Shown: one piece after another, positions 17,670 to 26,034 of the stretch | Layout: every line of letters starts with the position of its first letter | Numbering within the stretch: the first letter of the stretch is position 1 | Source of the DNA: Pseudomonas nitroreducens | GTDB lineage: Bacteria > Pseudomonadota > Gammaproteobacteria > Pseudomonadales > Pseudomonadaceae | Assembly (NCBI RefSeq): GCF_014204515.1 | Contig: NZ_JACHLI010000022.1 | Coordinates: 62,001-126,000 of the forward strand | DNA: 64,000 nucleotides | Reading direction: 5' to 3' | Translations under genes and position numbers: made by a program | Notes under the pieces: model-generated | Seen by the model: the letters and a program-made list of their open reading frames with translations, nothing else | Told to the model about the DNA's origin: nothing | The model's database searches: none

Positions 17670-18653
17670 TCAGAGGTAATCGTTGGCGTGGAACCAGGAA
17701 ATGGCCCGCTCCAGCGTGTCCCCCAGCGGCACGTGGGACTCGAAGCCCAGCTCTTCGCGCGCCTTGCGGCCATCGAGGAACTGCCCGCCGGCCATGACCT
17801 CGATGGCGGTGTCATCCAGCAGCGGCATCTTGCCGGTCAGCCGATAGCGCCAGCGGCCCAGGGTCGCCAGCGCGCGGGCGCGGTGCAGCGGCATGGGCGT
17901 CGGCGCCGGCTTGCCCAGCAACCGGGCAATGGTGGCGGTCAGCTCGCCCATCTCGATGTTGTGCCCGGTGAGCAGGTAACGCTCACCCACCCGGCCGCGC
18001 TCCAGCGCCATGAGCAGGCCGCGCCCGGCCTCGGAAGCATCGATGACGTTCCGCCGGCCCGGTACGTAGTGCAGCATCTCGTCGCGGCCGATGGCGGTGA
18101 TCAGGCGCCCGGTGGTCGGGCCGATGTCCAGCTCGCCCAGCACCATGCCGGGAATCCCGATGACCACCGGCAGCCCGCCACGGGCCTGCTCGCGGGCCTG
18201 TTCGTCGAGCGCCCACTTGCACATCACGTAGGCGCTCTTGCCGGTGGGCAGACCCTCGTAGAACAGCCCTTCGTGCCCCGGCAGCCCCTGGGGATGCGAG
18301 GGCATGGCGAAGGCCGAACCGACGTAGAGGATGCGCGGCACTTTCGCCTGCAGGCAGGCGGCGTAGAAATGGTTGGTCAGGTCCAGCGCGCTGGCGACCT
18401 CCTCCTGCCAGCGCCGCGGGCGCACCGGGTAGTAGCCGGCGCTGAAGATCACCGCGTCGAGCCCGGCGAGCGCGCGGGCCATGCCCTGGTGATCGAAGAG
18501 TTCAGCCACCCGGCACTCCGGCTCCAGGTAGGCCAGGCGCTGGATCTGCGATGACGGTCGGTGGATCAGCACCAGTTGATGGCCCGCCGCCTTGATCGCA
18601 CGGGCGGCGTGGTGGCCCAGGAGCCCGGTGGCTCCGAGTACAGCGATTTTCAC
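17670..18653 (-). CDS. NAD-dependent epimerase/dehydratase (extended SDR)
   Basis: Extended short-chain dehydrogenase of 327 aa. The N-terminal Rossmann motif GATGLLG (7-13) is typical, and the catalytic YxxxK is present as YVMCK after SAFAMPSH and LPTGKSA. It resembles dihydroflavonol-4-reductase-like proteins that reduce or epimerise small ketones or sugars. It stands alone, with a REP pair at its 3' side. The substrate is unknown. Confidence 0.8.
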   Translation of the reverse strand: MKIAVLGATGLLGHHAARAIKAAGHQLVLIHRPSSQIQRLAYLEPECRVAELFDHQGMARALAGLDAVIFSAGYYPVRPRRWQEEVASALDLTNHFYAACLQAKVPRILYVGSAFAMPSHPQGLPGHEGLFYEGLPTGKSAYVMCKWALDEQAREQARGGLPVVIGIPGMVLGELDIGPTTGRLITAIGRDEMLHYVPGRRNVIDASEAGRGLLMALERGRVGERYLLTGHNIEMGELTATIARLLGKPAPTPMPLHRARALATLGRWRYRLTGKMPLLDDTAIEVMAGGQFLDGRKAREELGFESHVPLGDTLERAISWFHANDYL

Positions 18654-18730
18654 GGGTGCTCCCTGTTCACTGTAGAAAGCGGCGCAACCTTACGCCGCCC
18701 CTGGCCGTTCGAGATGTTCACGTGCTGCTG

Positions 18731-19549
18731 TCAGCGGGACTTCGACTGCTCGTAGAGCGGCATGACCTTGGGAATGGCGGCCTGCAGGTTGGCCATCCGC
18801 GTGCTGTCCGCCGGGTGGGTACTGAGGATTTCCGGCGGTGCATCGCCGCCGGCCTGGCCCATCTTCTGCCACAGGCTGATCGCGGCGTTGGGGTTATAGC
18901 CGGCGCGAGCCGCCAATTCCAGGCCGATCAGGTCGGCCTCGTTCTCGTTCTGCCGGCTGTTGGGCAGGGTCATGCTGTATTCCACCACCTGGTGGGCCAT
19001 GTCCATGCTGGTCTGGCCCAGGCCGAGCAACTGCCCGCCCAGGCCCAGGCCGACCTGCTCGGCGTAGGCGCGGGACATCGCCTCGCGGCCGTGCTCGCGC
19101 AGGGCGTGGGCGATCTCGTGGCCCATCACCGCGGCCAGCTCGTCGTCGGTCAGCTTGAGCTTATCGATCAGCCCGGTATAGACGATGATCTTGCCGCCGG
19201 GGCCGCAGTTGGCGTTGAGCTCATCGCTCTGGATGACGTTGACTTCCCACTGCCACGACGGCGCATCCGGGCGGAAGGCGCCGGTCTGCGGAATCAGGCG
19301 GTCGGCGATGGCCTTGACGCGTTTGGCATCGCTGCTGGTGGCGTCCAGCTTGCCGGCCTTGGAGGCCTCGCTGAGGGTCTGCTGGTAGGACTGCGCGTAC
19401 ATCTGGTCGACCTGCGCGCTGGACAGCATGCTGAACATGTTCTGCTTGCGCTCGACGCCGACGACGCCGCCACTGGTGGTATTCACCTGCTGGCAGGCGC
19501 TCAGCAGCAGGGCAGCGGCGATGCCGGCCACCCGGAAAACTCTGGGCAT
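18731..19549 (-). CDS. M48 family zinc metalloprotease, lipoprotein
   Basis: Periplasmic lipoprotein protease of 272 aa. The lipobox LLSAC places the lipidated Cys at C19. The zinc-binding helix GHEIAHALREH has ligands H144 and H148 with catalytic E145, and the third ligand lies in ENEADLIGLELAARAGYNP. It resembles LoiP/YcaL-type proteases that degrade misfolded outer-membrane proteins. The start at 19549 is supported by GGGAG 6 nt upstream; a longer in-frame reading from 19624 lacks this support and would bury the signal peptide. Confidence 0.88.
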   Translation of the reverse strand: MPRVFRVAGIAAALLLSACQQVNTTSGGVVGVERKQNMFSMLSSAQVDQMYAQSYQQTLSEASKAGKLDATSSDAKRVKAIADRLIPQTGAFRPDAPSWQWEVNVIQSDELNANCGPGGKIIVYTGLIDKLKLTDDELAAVMGHEIAHALREHGREAMSRAYAEQVGLGLGGQLLGLGQTSMDMAHQVVEYSMTLPNSRQNENEADLIGLELAARAGYNPNAAISLWQKMGQAGGDAPPEILSTHPADSTRMANLQAAIPKVMPLYEQSKSR

Positions 19550-19743
19550 GTTGCTCTCCCGAAACAATGCAATCTCCCACGGACAGCGCGCATGGTAGGC
19601 CCACCCCCGGTGGCCGGCAACCACCGCGAAACAGTCGGCGCAGCAGTGACTTAGGAAAACTCCCGGGGCCCCAGGGGGCCGCCCTCTGCGCCGGCGGGCA
19701 GGCGTCCGCTGGGCAGCGATAATTTCACAATGACATCACATGC

Positions 19744-19768
19744 TAGACCCACCGCTCGCTGCCGACAA
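19744..19768 (+). promoter_or_regulatory. Candidate sigma-28 (FliA) promoter for the chemoreceptor gene
   Basis: The 338-bp gap 19550-19887 holds no gene. Within it GCCGACAA (19761-19768) matches the FliA -10 GCCGATAA at 7 of 8 positions. The matching -35 is weak (TAGA at 19744-19747, spacing 13 instead of 15). Chemoreceptor genes are often FliA-dependent, which is why it is listed. Otherwise I see only a GC-rich inverted segment near 19665-19690. Confidence 0.3.
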
Positions 19769-19887
19769 TCCTGCGACAGGCGGCAAACAGACGCGTTACA
19801 ACCCTTTACAACGGCCGCCTAAGGAATTCCCGAAGGCCTGCCGATACAGATAGACAAGCACGCCTCTGGGACATTCCGGGTACCCGT

Positions 19888-22020
19888 ATGAAATTCAAGT
19901 CGATCCAGTTTTCCGTGGTCGCGCTGGCGGGTGCCAGCGTTCTGGCGGTGGTCGCCGCGCTGGTGCTCTACGCGCTGTTCGCCGGCTCCCGAACCCAGGC
20001 ACTGGTGCAGGATCGCACCCAGGCCCTGCTCGAACAGGTCATCAACGAGCGCCTGGTGGCCCTGGCCCGCGGCCAGGTCAGCCAGATCCAGCGCGAGCTG
20101 GAATACCCGCTCACCGTCGCCCGCGATCTGGCCAACACCAACGCCCTGCTCGACGAAACCGACGCCAACGGCCAGCCGCTGCTGGGCATCGGCCGCGCCG
20201 GCATGTCCAACCTGCTGCGCCAGACCGTGGCGCAGAACCCCAAGCTGCTCGACGCCTTCGCCGGCTGGGAACCCGACGCCTTCGCCGGCAAGGACAGCCA
20301 GTACTCGGGCCTGCCCGGCTATGACGCCAGCGGCCGCTTCATGCCCTGGTGGTACCGCAAGGACGGCAGCCTGACCGTGGAAGCCATGGGCGACACCCTG
20401 GAAAGCCAGAAGATGCAGCCCACCGGCGTGCGCGAAGGCGAGTACTACCTGTGCCCGAAGGAGAAGCACCAGCCCTGCATCATCGACCCGGCGCCCTACG
20501 AGATGGCCGGCAAGATGGTGCTGATGTCCTCGTTCAACGCACCGATCATGGTCAAGGGTCAGTTCAAGGGCACCGTCGGCGTGGACCTGTCGCTGGACTT
20601 CATCCAGGACCTGCTCAAGACCGCCGACAGCCAGCTCTACGACGGCGCCGGCGAGATGGCGCTGATCTCTACCAACGGCCGCCTGGTCGCCTACACCAAG
20701 GACCCGTCCAAGCTCGGCGAGTCCGCCAGCACCGTGCTCGACGCCAACGAAGTGGCCAACCTGAGCAAGCTCACCCTCGACCAGCCGCTGACCTCGCTGG
20801 ACAAGGAGCACGGCCATATCGAACTGTTCCTGCCCTTCACCATCGCCGATTCCGGCGCGCGCTGGACCCTGATGCTGCAGTTGCCGCAGGAAGCCGTGCT
20901 GGGTGACCTGAACCAGCTGCAGAGTGACCTCAAGGCCCAGCGCGACAGCGACACCCTGGGCATGGCGCTGGTCGGCCTGATCATCGCCGCCATCGGCCTG
21001 GCCGTGATCTGGCTGGTCGGCCACGGCATCGCCCGGCCGCTGCGCCAACTGGTCGGCATGCTCGATGACATCGCCCAGGGCGAAGGCGACCTCACCCGTC
21101 GTCTGTCCAGCGACCGCGCCGACGAGCTGGGCTCCATCGCCAAGGGCTTCAACACCTTCCTCGGCAAGCTGCAGGGCATGATCGGCCAGGTGGTGACCTC
21201 GGTGCAGCACGTCAGCGATTCTTCCGAGCACACTGCCGACATCGCCATCCGCACCAACCAGGGCGTGCAGAAGCAGCTGGCAGAAATCGAGCTGGTGGCC
21301 ACCGCCGTCCACGAGATGACCGCCACCGCCCAGGACGTGGCGCGCAACGCCACCCACGCGGCCGAAGCCGCCAACCACGCCGACCAGGCCGCGCACCATG
21401 GCAAGCGCATCGTCGAGAGCAGCTCCACGGCGATCCAGGCGCTGGCCAGCGAGATCGGCCGTGCGGTGGGCGTGGTGCAATCCCTGGCCCGCGACAGCGA
21501 GAACATCAACGCGATCCTGGTGGCCATCCGCGGTATCGCCGAGCAGACCAACCTGCTGGCGCTCAACGCCGCCATCGAGGCCGCCCGCGCCGGTGAGCAG
21601 GGCCGTGGCTTCGCCGTGGTCGCCGACGAGGTACGCAACCTCGCGCAGAAGACCCAGCAGGCCACCCAGGAAATCCAGTCGATGATCCAGCAGCTGCAGA
21701 GCGGCACCCGCGATGTGGTGCAGGTGATGCAGCAGAGCCAGGACAAGACCGCCGACAGCGTGCGCCACGCTGGCGAAGCAGCCCAGGCGCTGGAGTCGAT
21801 CACCCAGGCGGTGTCGGTGATCAACGACATGAACACCCAGATCGCCAGCGCCGCCGAGGAGCAGAGCGCGGTGGCCGAGGACATCAACCGCAACGTCGCC
21901 AACATCGGCATGGTCGCCAACCAGGTAGCCGGCGGCGCCGACGAAGCCTCCCAGGCCAGCGCCGAGCTGACCAAGCTGGCCGAGCAGCAGCGGCGGCTGG
22001 TGAATCAGTTCAAGGTATAG
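19888..22020 (+). CDS. Methyl-accepting chemotaxis protein with dCACHE sensor
   Basis: Transmembrane chemoreceptor of 710 aa: TM1 at about 10-33, a periplasmic double-CACHE domain at about 40-350, TM2 at about 357-376, HAMP at about 377-430 and a cytoplasmic signalling domain whose hairpin tip EQTNLLALNAAIEAA starts at residue 552. The sensor contains AFAGWEPDAFAG and GRFMPWWYRKDG, which recall polyamine/histamine-type dCACHE receptors more than the amino-acid-binding ones. The ligand call is tentative. The C-terminus lacks an evident CheR-tethering pentapeptide. It occupies the place of PAO1 PA4633. Confidence 0.92.
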   Translation: MKFKSIQFSVVALAGASVLAVVAALVLYALFAGSRTQALVQDRTQALLEQVINERLVALARGQVSQIQRELEYPLTVARDLANTNALLDETDANGQPLLGIGRAGMSNLLRQTVAQNPKLLDAFAGWEPDAFAGKDSQYSGLPGYDASGRFMPWWYRKDGSLTVEAMGDTLESQKMQPTGVREGEYYLCPKEKHQPCIIDPAPYEMAGKMVLMSSFNAPIMVKGQFKGTVGVDLSLDFIQDLLKTADSQLYDGAGEMALISTNGRLVAYTKDPSKLGESASTVLDANEVANLSKLTLDQPLTSLDKEHGHIELFLPFTIADSGARWTLMLQLPQEAVLGDLNQLQSDLKAQRDSDTLGMALVGLIIAAIGLAVIWLVGHGIARPLRQLVGMLDDIAQGEGDLTRRLSSDRADELGSIAKGFNTFLGKLQGMIGQVVTSVQHVSDSSEHTADIAIRTNQGVQKQLAEIELVATAVHEMTATAQDVARNATHAAEAANHADQAAHHGKRIVESSSTAIQALASEIGRAVGVVQSLARDSENINAILVAIRGIAEQTNLLALNAAIEAARAGEQGRGFAVVADEVRNLAQKTQQATQEIQSMIQQLQSGTRDVVQVMQQSQDKTADSVRHAGEAAQALESITQAVSVINDMNTQIASAAEEQSAVAEDINRNVANIGMVANQVAGGADEASQASAELTKLAEQQRRLVNQFKV

Positions 22021-22065
22021 GGGCAAGGTGTGGCGTGATCGCCTGGGCCCGCTGCCCATGCTTCC

Positions 22066-22181
22066 CCCTCACCCCAGCCCTCTCCCTCAGGGAGAGGGGG
22101 GCCGTCCGTACCGGCTGACGCCAAGGTTTCAGCCTGCGCCCATCAGTCCCCTCTCCCTCCGGGAGAGGGTTAGGGTGAGGG
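22066..22181. repeat. Inverted CCCTCACCC...GAGAGGG repeat pair
   Basis: A copy of the dispersed CCCTCACCCCAGCCCTCTCCC element with its own hairpin (CTCTCCCT/AGGGAGAG) at 22066-22100 is followed by an oppositely oriented copy at 22148-22181 (CTCTCCCTCCGGGAGAG then TTAGGGTGAGGG). Such pairs are common intergenic palindromes in proteobacteria. This one separates two convergent genes and probably also acts in transcript 3'-end formation. Confidence 0.8.
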
Positions 22182-22199
22182 CAACCCAGGCACGGAACA

Positions 22200-22811
22200 T
22201 CACGCCGGCGTCAGGCACTCCGGCCCATTGCAGGTCGGATCGTTGATGAAGTTCGCCAGCGCCTGCTCGCGCAGCCGCGCCTGGGGCAACTGCAGCAGTT
22301 CCATCAAGCGCGCAACGGGCGTCTCGTTCGACAGCCACTGCGCCTGCTCCGCGGCATCCAGAATCAGCGGCCGGCGCAGGTCGCCCGCCGCCTGGGTCAG
22401 CATCGCCACGCTGTAGTAGGTGTGGCCTTCCACCGGGTAGGCCTCCCACAGCCCGGCGAAGCAGATCAACCCGCCACCGGAAATCCAGTGCGGCCGCTTG
22501 CGCACGCCGCGCCATTCGTAGAAGCCGTTGGCCGGCAGCAGGCAGCGGCGCTGGGCGAAGGCGTCGCGGAACATCGGCTGTTCGACGACGGTTTCGGTGC
22601 GGGCGTGGGCGGGAGTGCGCGACAGGTCCTTGAGCCAGGCCGGCGTCAGGCCCCAGCGAGCCAGATCGGCATGGCGCGCGCCTTGCTCCTCGCGCAGCAT
22701 CAGCACGCGGGCGCCGGGCGCGATGCTCCATTGCGGCTGCAGGTCGGCCGGGAAGCCGGCGCTGTCGGCAAGTTCGCGGTTCCAGCGGAACAGGGCGTAG
22801 CGGCTGGTCAT
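22200..22811 (-). CDS. SRAP (YedK/HMCES)-family protein lacking catalytic residues
   Basis: Protein of 203 aa with the SRAP fold sequence: RYALFRW, QWSIAPG, RWGLTPAWL, ARTETV, FRDAF, CLLPANGFYEW and PLIL. Active family members crosslink abasic DNA through Cys2 exposed after Met removal. Here residue 2 is Thr (MTSRYAL instead of MCGRY), the Asn of the NARxET motif is H69, and the His before RMP is replaced by D144. Only E99 (FYEW) remains. The start at 22811 is fixed by alignment to the family N-terminus, and its ribosome site is weak. A shifted or alternative start does not restore a Cys2. The protein is probably inactive for thiazolidine crosslinking. Confidence 0.75.
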   Translation of the reverse strand: MTSRYALFRWNRELADSAGFPADLQPQWSIAPGARVLMLREEQGARHADLARWGLTPAWLKDLSRTPAHARTETVVEQPMFRDAFAQRRCLLPANGFYEWRGVRKRPHWISGGGLICFAGLWEAYPVEGHTYYSVAMLTQAAGDLRRPLILDAAEQAQWLSNETPVARLMELLQLPQARLREQALANFINDPTCNGPECLTPA

Positions 22812-22842
22812 CGGAGCGAGTGGGGACCTTGAGCAGAGGAAT

Positions 22843-23109
22843 TCAGCAAAGCAGGACGCCCGGACCGCCTTCATGATCGTCGGCAGGCCCCGGCAAGGGT
22901 TGCGCGGCATTGTACGCGGCGATCAGCTCGCGCGCCCGCTGGGCCTCGTCGTCTTCCACCCAAAGGTGCAGCAGGCCCATGCCGGGCAGCTCGCCGATAC
23001 CGCCGACCAGGTGGCGTCCGCCCAGGTGTGACGAAATGCCCTCGTTGGCCAGCATGCCGCCCAGCAGCTCGGCTTCGATCAGGTCGGCGGGTTCGTAGAT
23101 TCGCTGCAT
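22843..23109 (-). CDS. DUF2007 domain protein (putative signal-transducing)
   Basis: Protein of 88 aa starting MQRIYEPADLIEAELLGGML, the standard DUF2007 N-terminus, with the conserved LWVEDDEAQRARELI near residue 60. The family has a small PII-like fold. The ATG overlaps the stop of the upstream CPxCG gene (TGATG), so the two are translationally coupled. This pair is conserved across pseudomonads. No specific role is known. Confidence 0.82.
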   Translation of the reverse strand: MQRIYEPADLIEAELLGGMLANEGISSHLGGRHLVGGIGELPGMGLLHLWVEDDEAQRARELIAAYNAAQPLPGPADDHEGGPGVLLC

Positions 23110-23291
23110 CAATCGTCCTCGCGCTGGACTTCCAGGGTCCACTGCTCACCATCGGTGTGCAGCTGGAACAGGATCGGCCGGCAACACACCGGGCAATCCT
23201 CATAGTAGCTCTGGTCGCCTCCGGAGAGGTCGAGCACGGCCTCGGCCGGCTCACCGCAATAAGGGCAGGAATAGGTCTGACTTTCGAGCAT
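23109..23291 (-). CDS. CPxCG-motif cysteine-rich zinc-ribbon protein
   Basis: Protein of 60 aa with two knuckles, CPYC (C9, C12) and CPVC (C33, C36), likely binding one zinc ion. It matches the small CPxCG family. It is the first gene of a two-gene unit with the DUF2007 gene. Function is unknown; zinc ribbons of this size usually mediate protein or nucleic-acid contacts. Confidence 0.85.
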   Translation of the reverse strand: MLESQTYSCPYCGEPAEAVLDLSGGDQSYYEDCPVCCRPILFQLHTDGEQWTLEVQREDD

Positions 23292-23316
23292 CGCTGGCTC
23301 CCCCGTGACTTCCGTT

Positions 23317-23322
23317 TATAAT
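23317..23322 (+). promoter_or_regulatory. Candidate -10 box for the acyltransferase gene
   Basis: A consensus TATAAT lies 108 bp upstream of the acyltransferase ATG, in the gap between divergent genes. No convincing -35 is seen 16-18 bp upstream. Confidence 0.35.
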
Positions 23323-23429
23323 CGCGCGGTCTTTTTGGGTGCCCGTCCGGACCACGCGGTCGCGCAATACCCTCCCGAGCCGTCTACGTCGCGGCTTGGC
23401 CCGTGATACCCCTGGAATTCATAGAGAGC

Positions 23430-24590
23430 ATGATGGGCGAGTTCGAAGCCATCCGACCGTACAACGACGCCGAAGTCCCGGCTGTCCTGCAGCGCCTGCT
23501 GAGCGATGACGCCTTCCTCGGCGCGCTGGCGCGCTACCGTTTCCCGCGTCTGTCCGGTCCATTCGGCTGGCTGCTCAGACCTCTTATAGCCCATCGGCTG
23601 GCGCGCGAGATCATCGGCATCCGCAGCGTCGCCGAGCTGCAGGACAAGTTCGAGCCCTACGTCGACCGCACCATCGAACACGCCACCGACGGCGTCACCT
23701 ACTCGGGCGTCGAGCGCCTGAAGTCCGGGCGCGCCTACCTGTTCATCGCCAACCACCGCGATATCGTGATGGACCCGGCGTTCTGCAACTACGCGATCTT
23801 CCACGCCAAGCTGCCGACGCCGCGCATCGCCATCGGCGACAACCTGCTGCAGAAACCCTTCGTCAGCGACCTGATGCGCCTGAACAAGAGCTTCATCGTG
23901 CACCGCTCGATCAGCGGGCGCCGCGAGAAGCTGGCGGCGTACCAGAACCTCTCGGCCTACATCAATCACTCGATCTGCCAGGACGTCCAGTCGATCTGGA
24001 TCGCCCAGGCCGAAGGCCGCGCCAAGGACGGTGACGACCGCACCGATTCGGCGATCCTCAAGATGTTCCACATGAGCCGCAAGGACGAGCCGTTCGCCGA
24101 GGTGGTGCGCCAGCTGCACCTGATCCCGGTGTCCATCAGCTACGAATACGACCCGTGTGATGCGGCCAAGGCCCGCGAGCTGTTCACCCGCGCCACCACG
24201 GGCGATTACAAGAAGGCGCCGGGCGAGGACGACCGCAGCATCGTGCAGGGCATCACCGGCTACAAGGGCCGGGTGCACATCAACTTCGGCGAGGAGATCA
24301 CCGGCGACTTCGCCGACGCCAAACAGCTCGCCGCCGAGCTGGACCGGCAGATCCTCGGCAACTACCGGCTGTTCCCGGTGCACTACCTCGCCTACGAGGC
24401 CTCCGAGCTGCGCGATGCCGCGCTGAACGTGCCGCGCGCCGAGACCCTGTTCAAGGCCGAGGAACTGCAGCGCGCGCGCACCGAATGGGAGCGTCGCCTG
24501 GGCGAATGCCCCGCGGAGCAGCGCGGCCACCTGATCCTGCAGTACGCAAACCCCGTGCTGAACCAGTACCGGCTCAAGCAGCCGGCATGA
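23430..24590 (+). CDS. PlsC-like lysophospholipid acyltransferase
   Basis: Protein of 386 aa with an acyltransferase core: FIANHRDIVMDPAF (H109) corresponds to the catalytic NHx4D block, but the spacing here is H-x5-D (H109, D115), a variant seen in this Pseudomonas subfamily. A second conserved region is RSISGRREK. Expected to transfer acyl groups to lysophospholipid or a related acceptor at the inner membrane. The start is one of two adjacent ATGs (23430 or 23433) after GAGAG; a GTG at 23403 is also in frame. It is flanked by a bidirectional terminator. Confidence 0.75.
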   Translation: MMGEFEAIRPYNDAEVPAVLQRLLSDDAFLGALARYRFPRLSGPFGWLLRPLIAHRLAREIIGIRSVAELQDKFEPYVDRTIEHATDGVTYSGVERLKSGRAYLFIANHRDIVMDPAFCNYAIFHAKLPTPRIAIGDNLLQKPFVSDLMRLNKSFIVHRSISGRREKLAAYQNLSAYINHSICQDVQSIWIAQAEGRAKDGDDRTDSAILKMFHMSRKDEPFAEVVRQLHLIPVSISYEYDPCDAAKARELFTRATTGDYKKAPGEDDRSIVQGITGYKGRVHINFGEEITGDFADAKQLAAELDRQILGNYRLFPVHYLAYEASELRDAALNVPRAETLFKAEELQRARTEWERRLGECPAEQRGHLILQYANPVLNQYRLKQPA

Positions 24591-24616
24591 AAAAAGGCGC
24601 CCTCGGGCGCCTTTTT
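24591..24616 (+). terminator. Bidirectional terminator
   Basis: GGCGCCC (24596-24602) and GGGCGCC (24605-24611) form a 7-bp stem with A5 before and T5 after. It separates the convergent acyltransferase and small membrane protein genes. Confidence 0.92.
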
Positions 24617-24634
24617 CGTTTCCATCCAGATCGA

Positions 24635-24913
24635 TCAGAGCTGGGTGCTGTACCAGCTCACCGTCACGGCCAGCGCCATGCAGGCGAAGCCGAAACGGTA
24701 GAAGAAGCGGTTCATCCGCGCGGTGGGCTCGACGCTGTCCAGCGGCACCGGGGCGACTTCGCTCTCGGCGGCCAGGCGTGCCAGGGCGAGGCGCTCGCGG
24801 CGACGGGTCGCCAGCAGCAGCCAGCCACCGGCCAGGGCGAAGAACAGGGCCAGGTCATTCACGAGACGACCGGGATGGGCCTGGAAGAGACTCCAGAGCG
24901 CCTGCAGCGACAT
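24635..24913 (-). CDS. Small inner-membrane protein, unknown
   Basis: Protein of 92 aa with two hydrophobic helices, DLALFFALAGGWLLLA (about 19-35) and FGFACMALAVTVSWY (about 73-88), joined by a charged RRRERLALARLAAE linker. The ATG at 24913 is preceded by GGAGG at 5-nt spacing. I do not recognise the family. It is monocistronic and convergent with the acyltransferase. Confidence 0.7.
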   Translation of the reverse strand: MSLQALWSLFQAHPGRLVNDLALFFALAGGWLLLATRRRERLALARLAAESEVAPVPLDSVEPTARMNRFFYRFGFACMALAVTVSWYSTQL

Positions 24914-25176
24914 CACAACCTCCGCTTCAGAACTGTACGCCTACGACTTCGAAGCAAAGCGGGGGTCAGTCTGGACGAACGGGCATGGCCCGTCATGGAT
25001 GAGAAACAATGGTCGCGCATTTTATCCGCTGGGCCGCCATCGCAGCCAGCGCGCAACGCTTATTTACGACGAGCGTAAGAATTATCGAGAAATGGTCTAA
25101 GGCCATTTCCGCGTCCTGGCACGGTGCTGGCTTCAACGAATTCTGCAAACCCGGTCTTTCGCCAAGGAGATTCGCC

Positions 25177-25383
25177 ATGCTCGACATCGTCCCCCACGAA
25201 AATGCCTACCTGATCGAACACCTGGAAGAAATCGAAGCCGTGGTCGTCGAACTCTCGTTCAACGTCCAGGACGACCACTGGCTGGTCTACACCCAGGCCA
25301 TCGGCCACGAACACCTGGACCTGCCGGAGACCCACGAGCGCCTGCGTTCGTTCGAGGTCGACCCGTATCGCCAGGCCGCCTGA
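25177..25383 (+). CDS. Small acidic conserved protein, unknown
   Basis: Protein of 68 aa, strongly acidic (LIEHLEEIEAVVVELSF), soluble. A perfect AAGGAG lies 9 nt upstream of the ATG and a strong terminator follows, so it is very probably a real monocistronic gene. The frame extends upstream to 25009 without a ribosome site. No family recognised. Confidence 0.75.
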   Translation: MLDIVPHENAYLIEHLEEIEAVVVELSFNVQDDHWLVYTQAIGHEHLDLPETHERLRSFEVDPYRQAA

Positions 25384-25404
25384 TCGGCCTGCACGACTCC
25401 CATG

Positions 25405-25434
25405 AAAAAGCCCGCCAACTGGCGGGCTTTTTCA
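25405..25434 (+). terminator. Bidirectional terminator
   Basis: GCCCGCC (25410-25416) and GGCGGGC (25421-25427) form the stem, flanked by AAAAA and TTTTT. The whole element is symmetric (ATGAAAAA/TTTTTCAT) and serves both convergent genes. Confidence 0.93.
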
Positions 25435-25446
25435 TGGCCGGATCGA

Positions 25447-26034
25447 TCAGCGCTGGTTCAGCGTCTGGCCGATGGTCGGGTCCTTGAACACGCGGGTCAG
25501 CGCGTCGCTGAGCACTTCGCTCACCAGCTTGGTGTTGGTCGCCTGGTTGGGCGCCATGCCGAAGCGCTGGTTGGTCGAAGCGCCGTAGCGGCCGCTGTAG
25601 CGACGGGTTCCGCTCTGCACGTCGGCGCGGAAGGTGGCGCCGATGTCAGCCTCGGTCACGTACACGCCTTCCTTGGGCGACTGGTACTTCAGTTCGGTCA
25701 GGGTCAGCGTCAGGGTCGGTGCGTTGTAGGCGTTGGGCGACGGGGTGAAGCCCAGCAGGCGCACGGCGGTCTCGGCCTGCAGCTGCACCTTGGGAATCAC
25801 GTCTTCGCTGCGCACGGTCAGCTGGCTGGTTTCCGAGTACAGGCCGCCACGGGTACCCAGCGCAGTGCTCGGGCGACCGTCGACGACTTTCACCACCACC
25901 GGTTGGCCTTGGCCAACGGCAGCCACCGGCCCCTTGAACTCGGGGGTCGGGTTGAGTTGTTGCGGGCTGAGGGCGCAGCCGGTCAGGGTCAGGCTGGCAG
26001 CAGCGATAAAGCCGAGCAACAGGCGAGGCAACAT
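25447..26034 (-). CDS. yajG: YajG family lipoprotein
   Basis: Outer-membrane-type lipoprotein of 195 aa with lipobox LTGC near residue 19 (LGFIAAASLTLTGCALSP), then the YajG pattern GQPVVVKVVDGRPS and LGTRGGLYSE. The ATG at 26034 is chosen because GGAG lies 8 nt upstream; the ATG two codons earlier at 26040 sits too close to it. Function in the envelope is not established. Confidence 0.82.
   Translation of the reverse strand: MLPRLLLGFIAAASLTLTGCALSPQQLNPTPEFKGPVAAVGQGQPVVVKVVDGRPSTALGTRGGLYSETSQLTVRSEDVIPKVQLQAETAVRLLGFTPSPNAYNAPTLTLTLTELKYQSPKEGVYVTEADIGATFRADVQSGTRRYSGRYGASTNQRFGMAPNQATNTKLVSEVLSDALTRVFKDPTIGQTLNQR

Noticed and set aside
19819..22059. 746-aa minus-strand open frame over the chemoreceptor
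   Set aside because: Leu/Gly/Val/His-rich shadow without motifs; the plus-strand receptor is complete.
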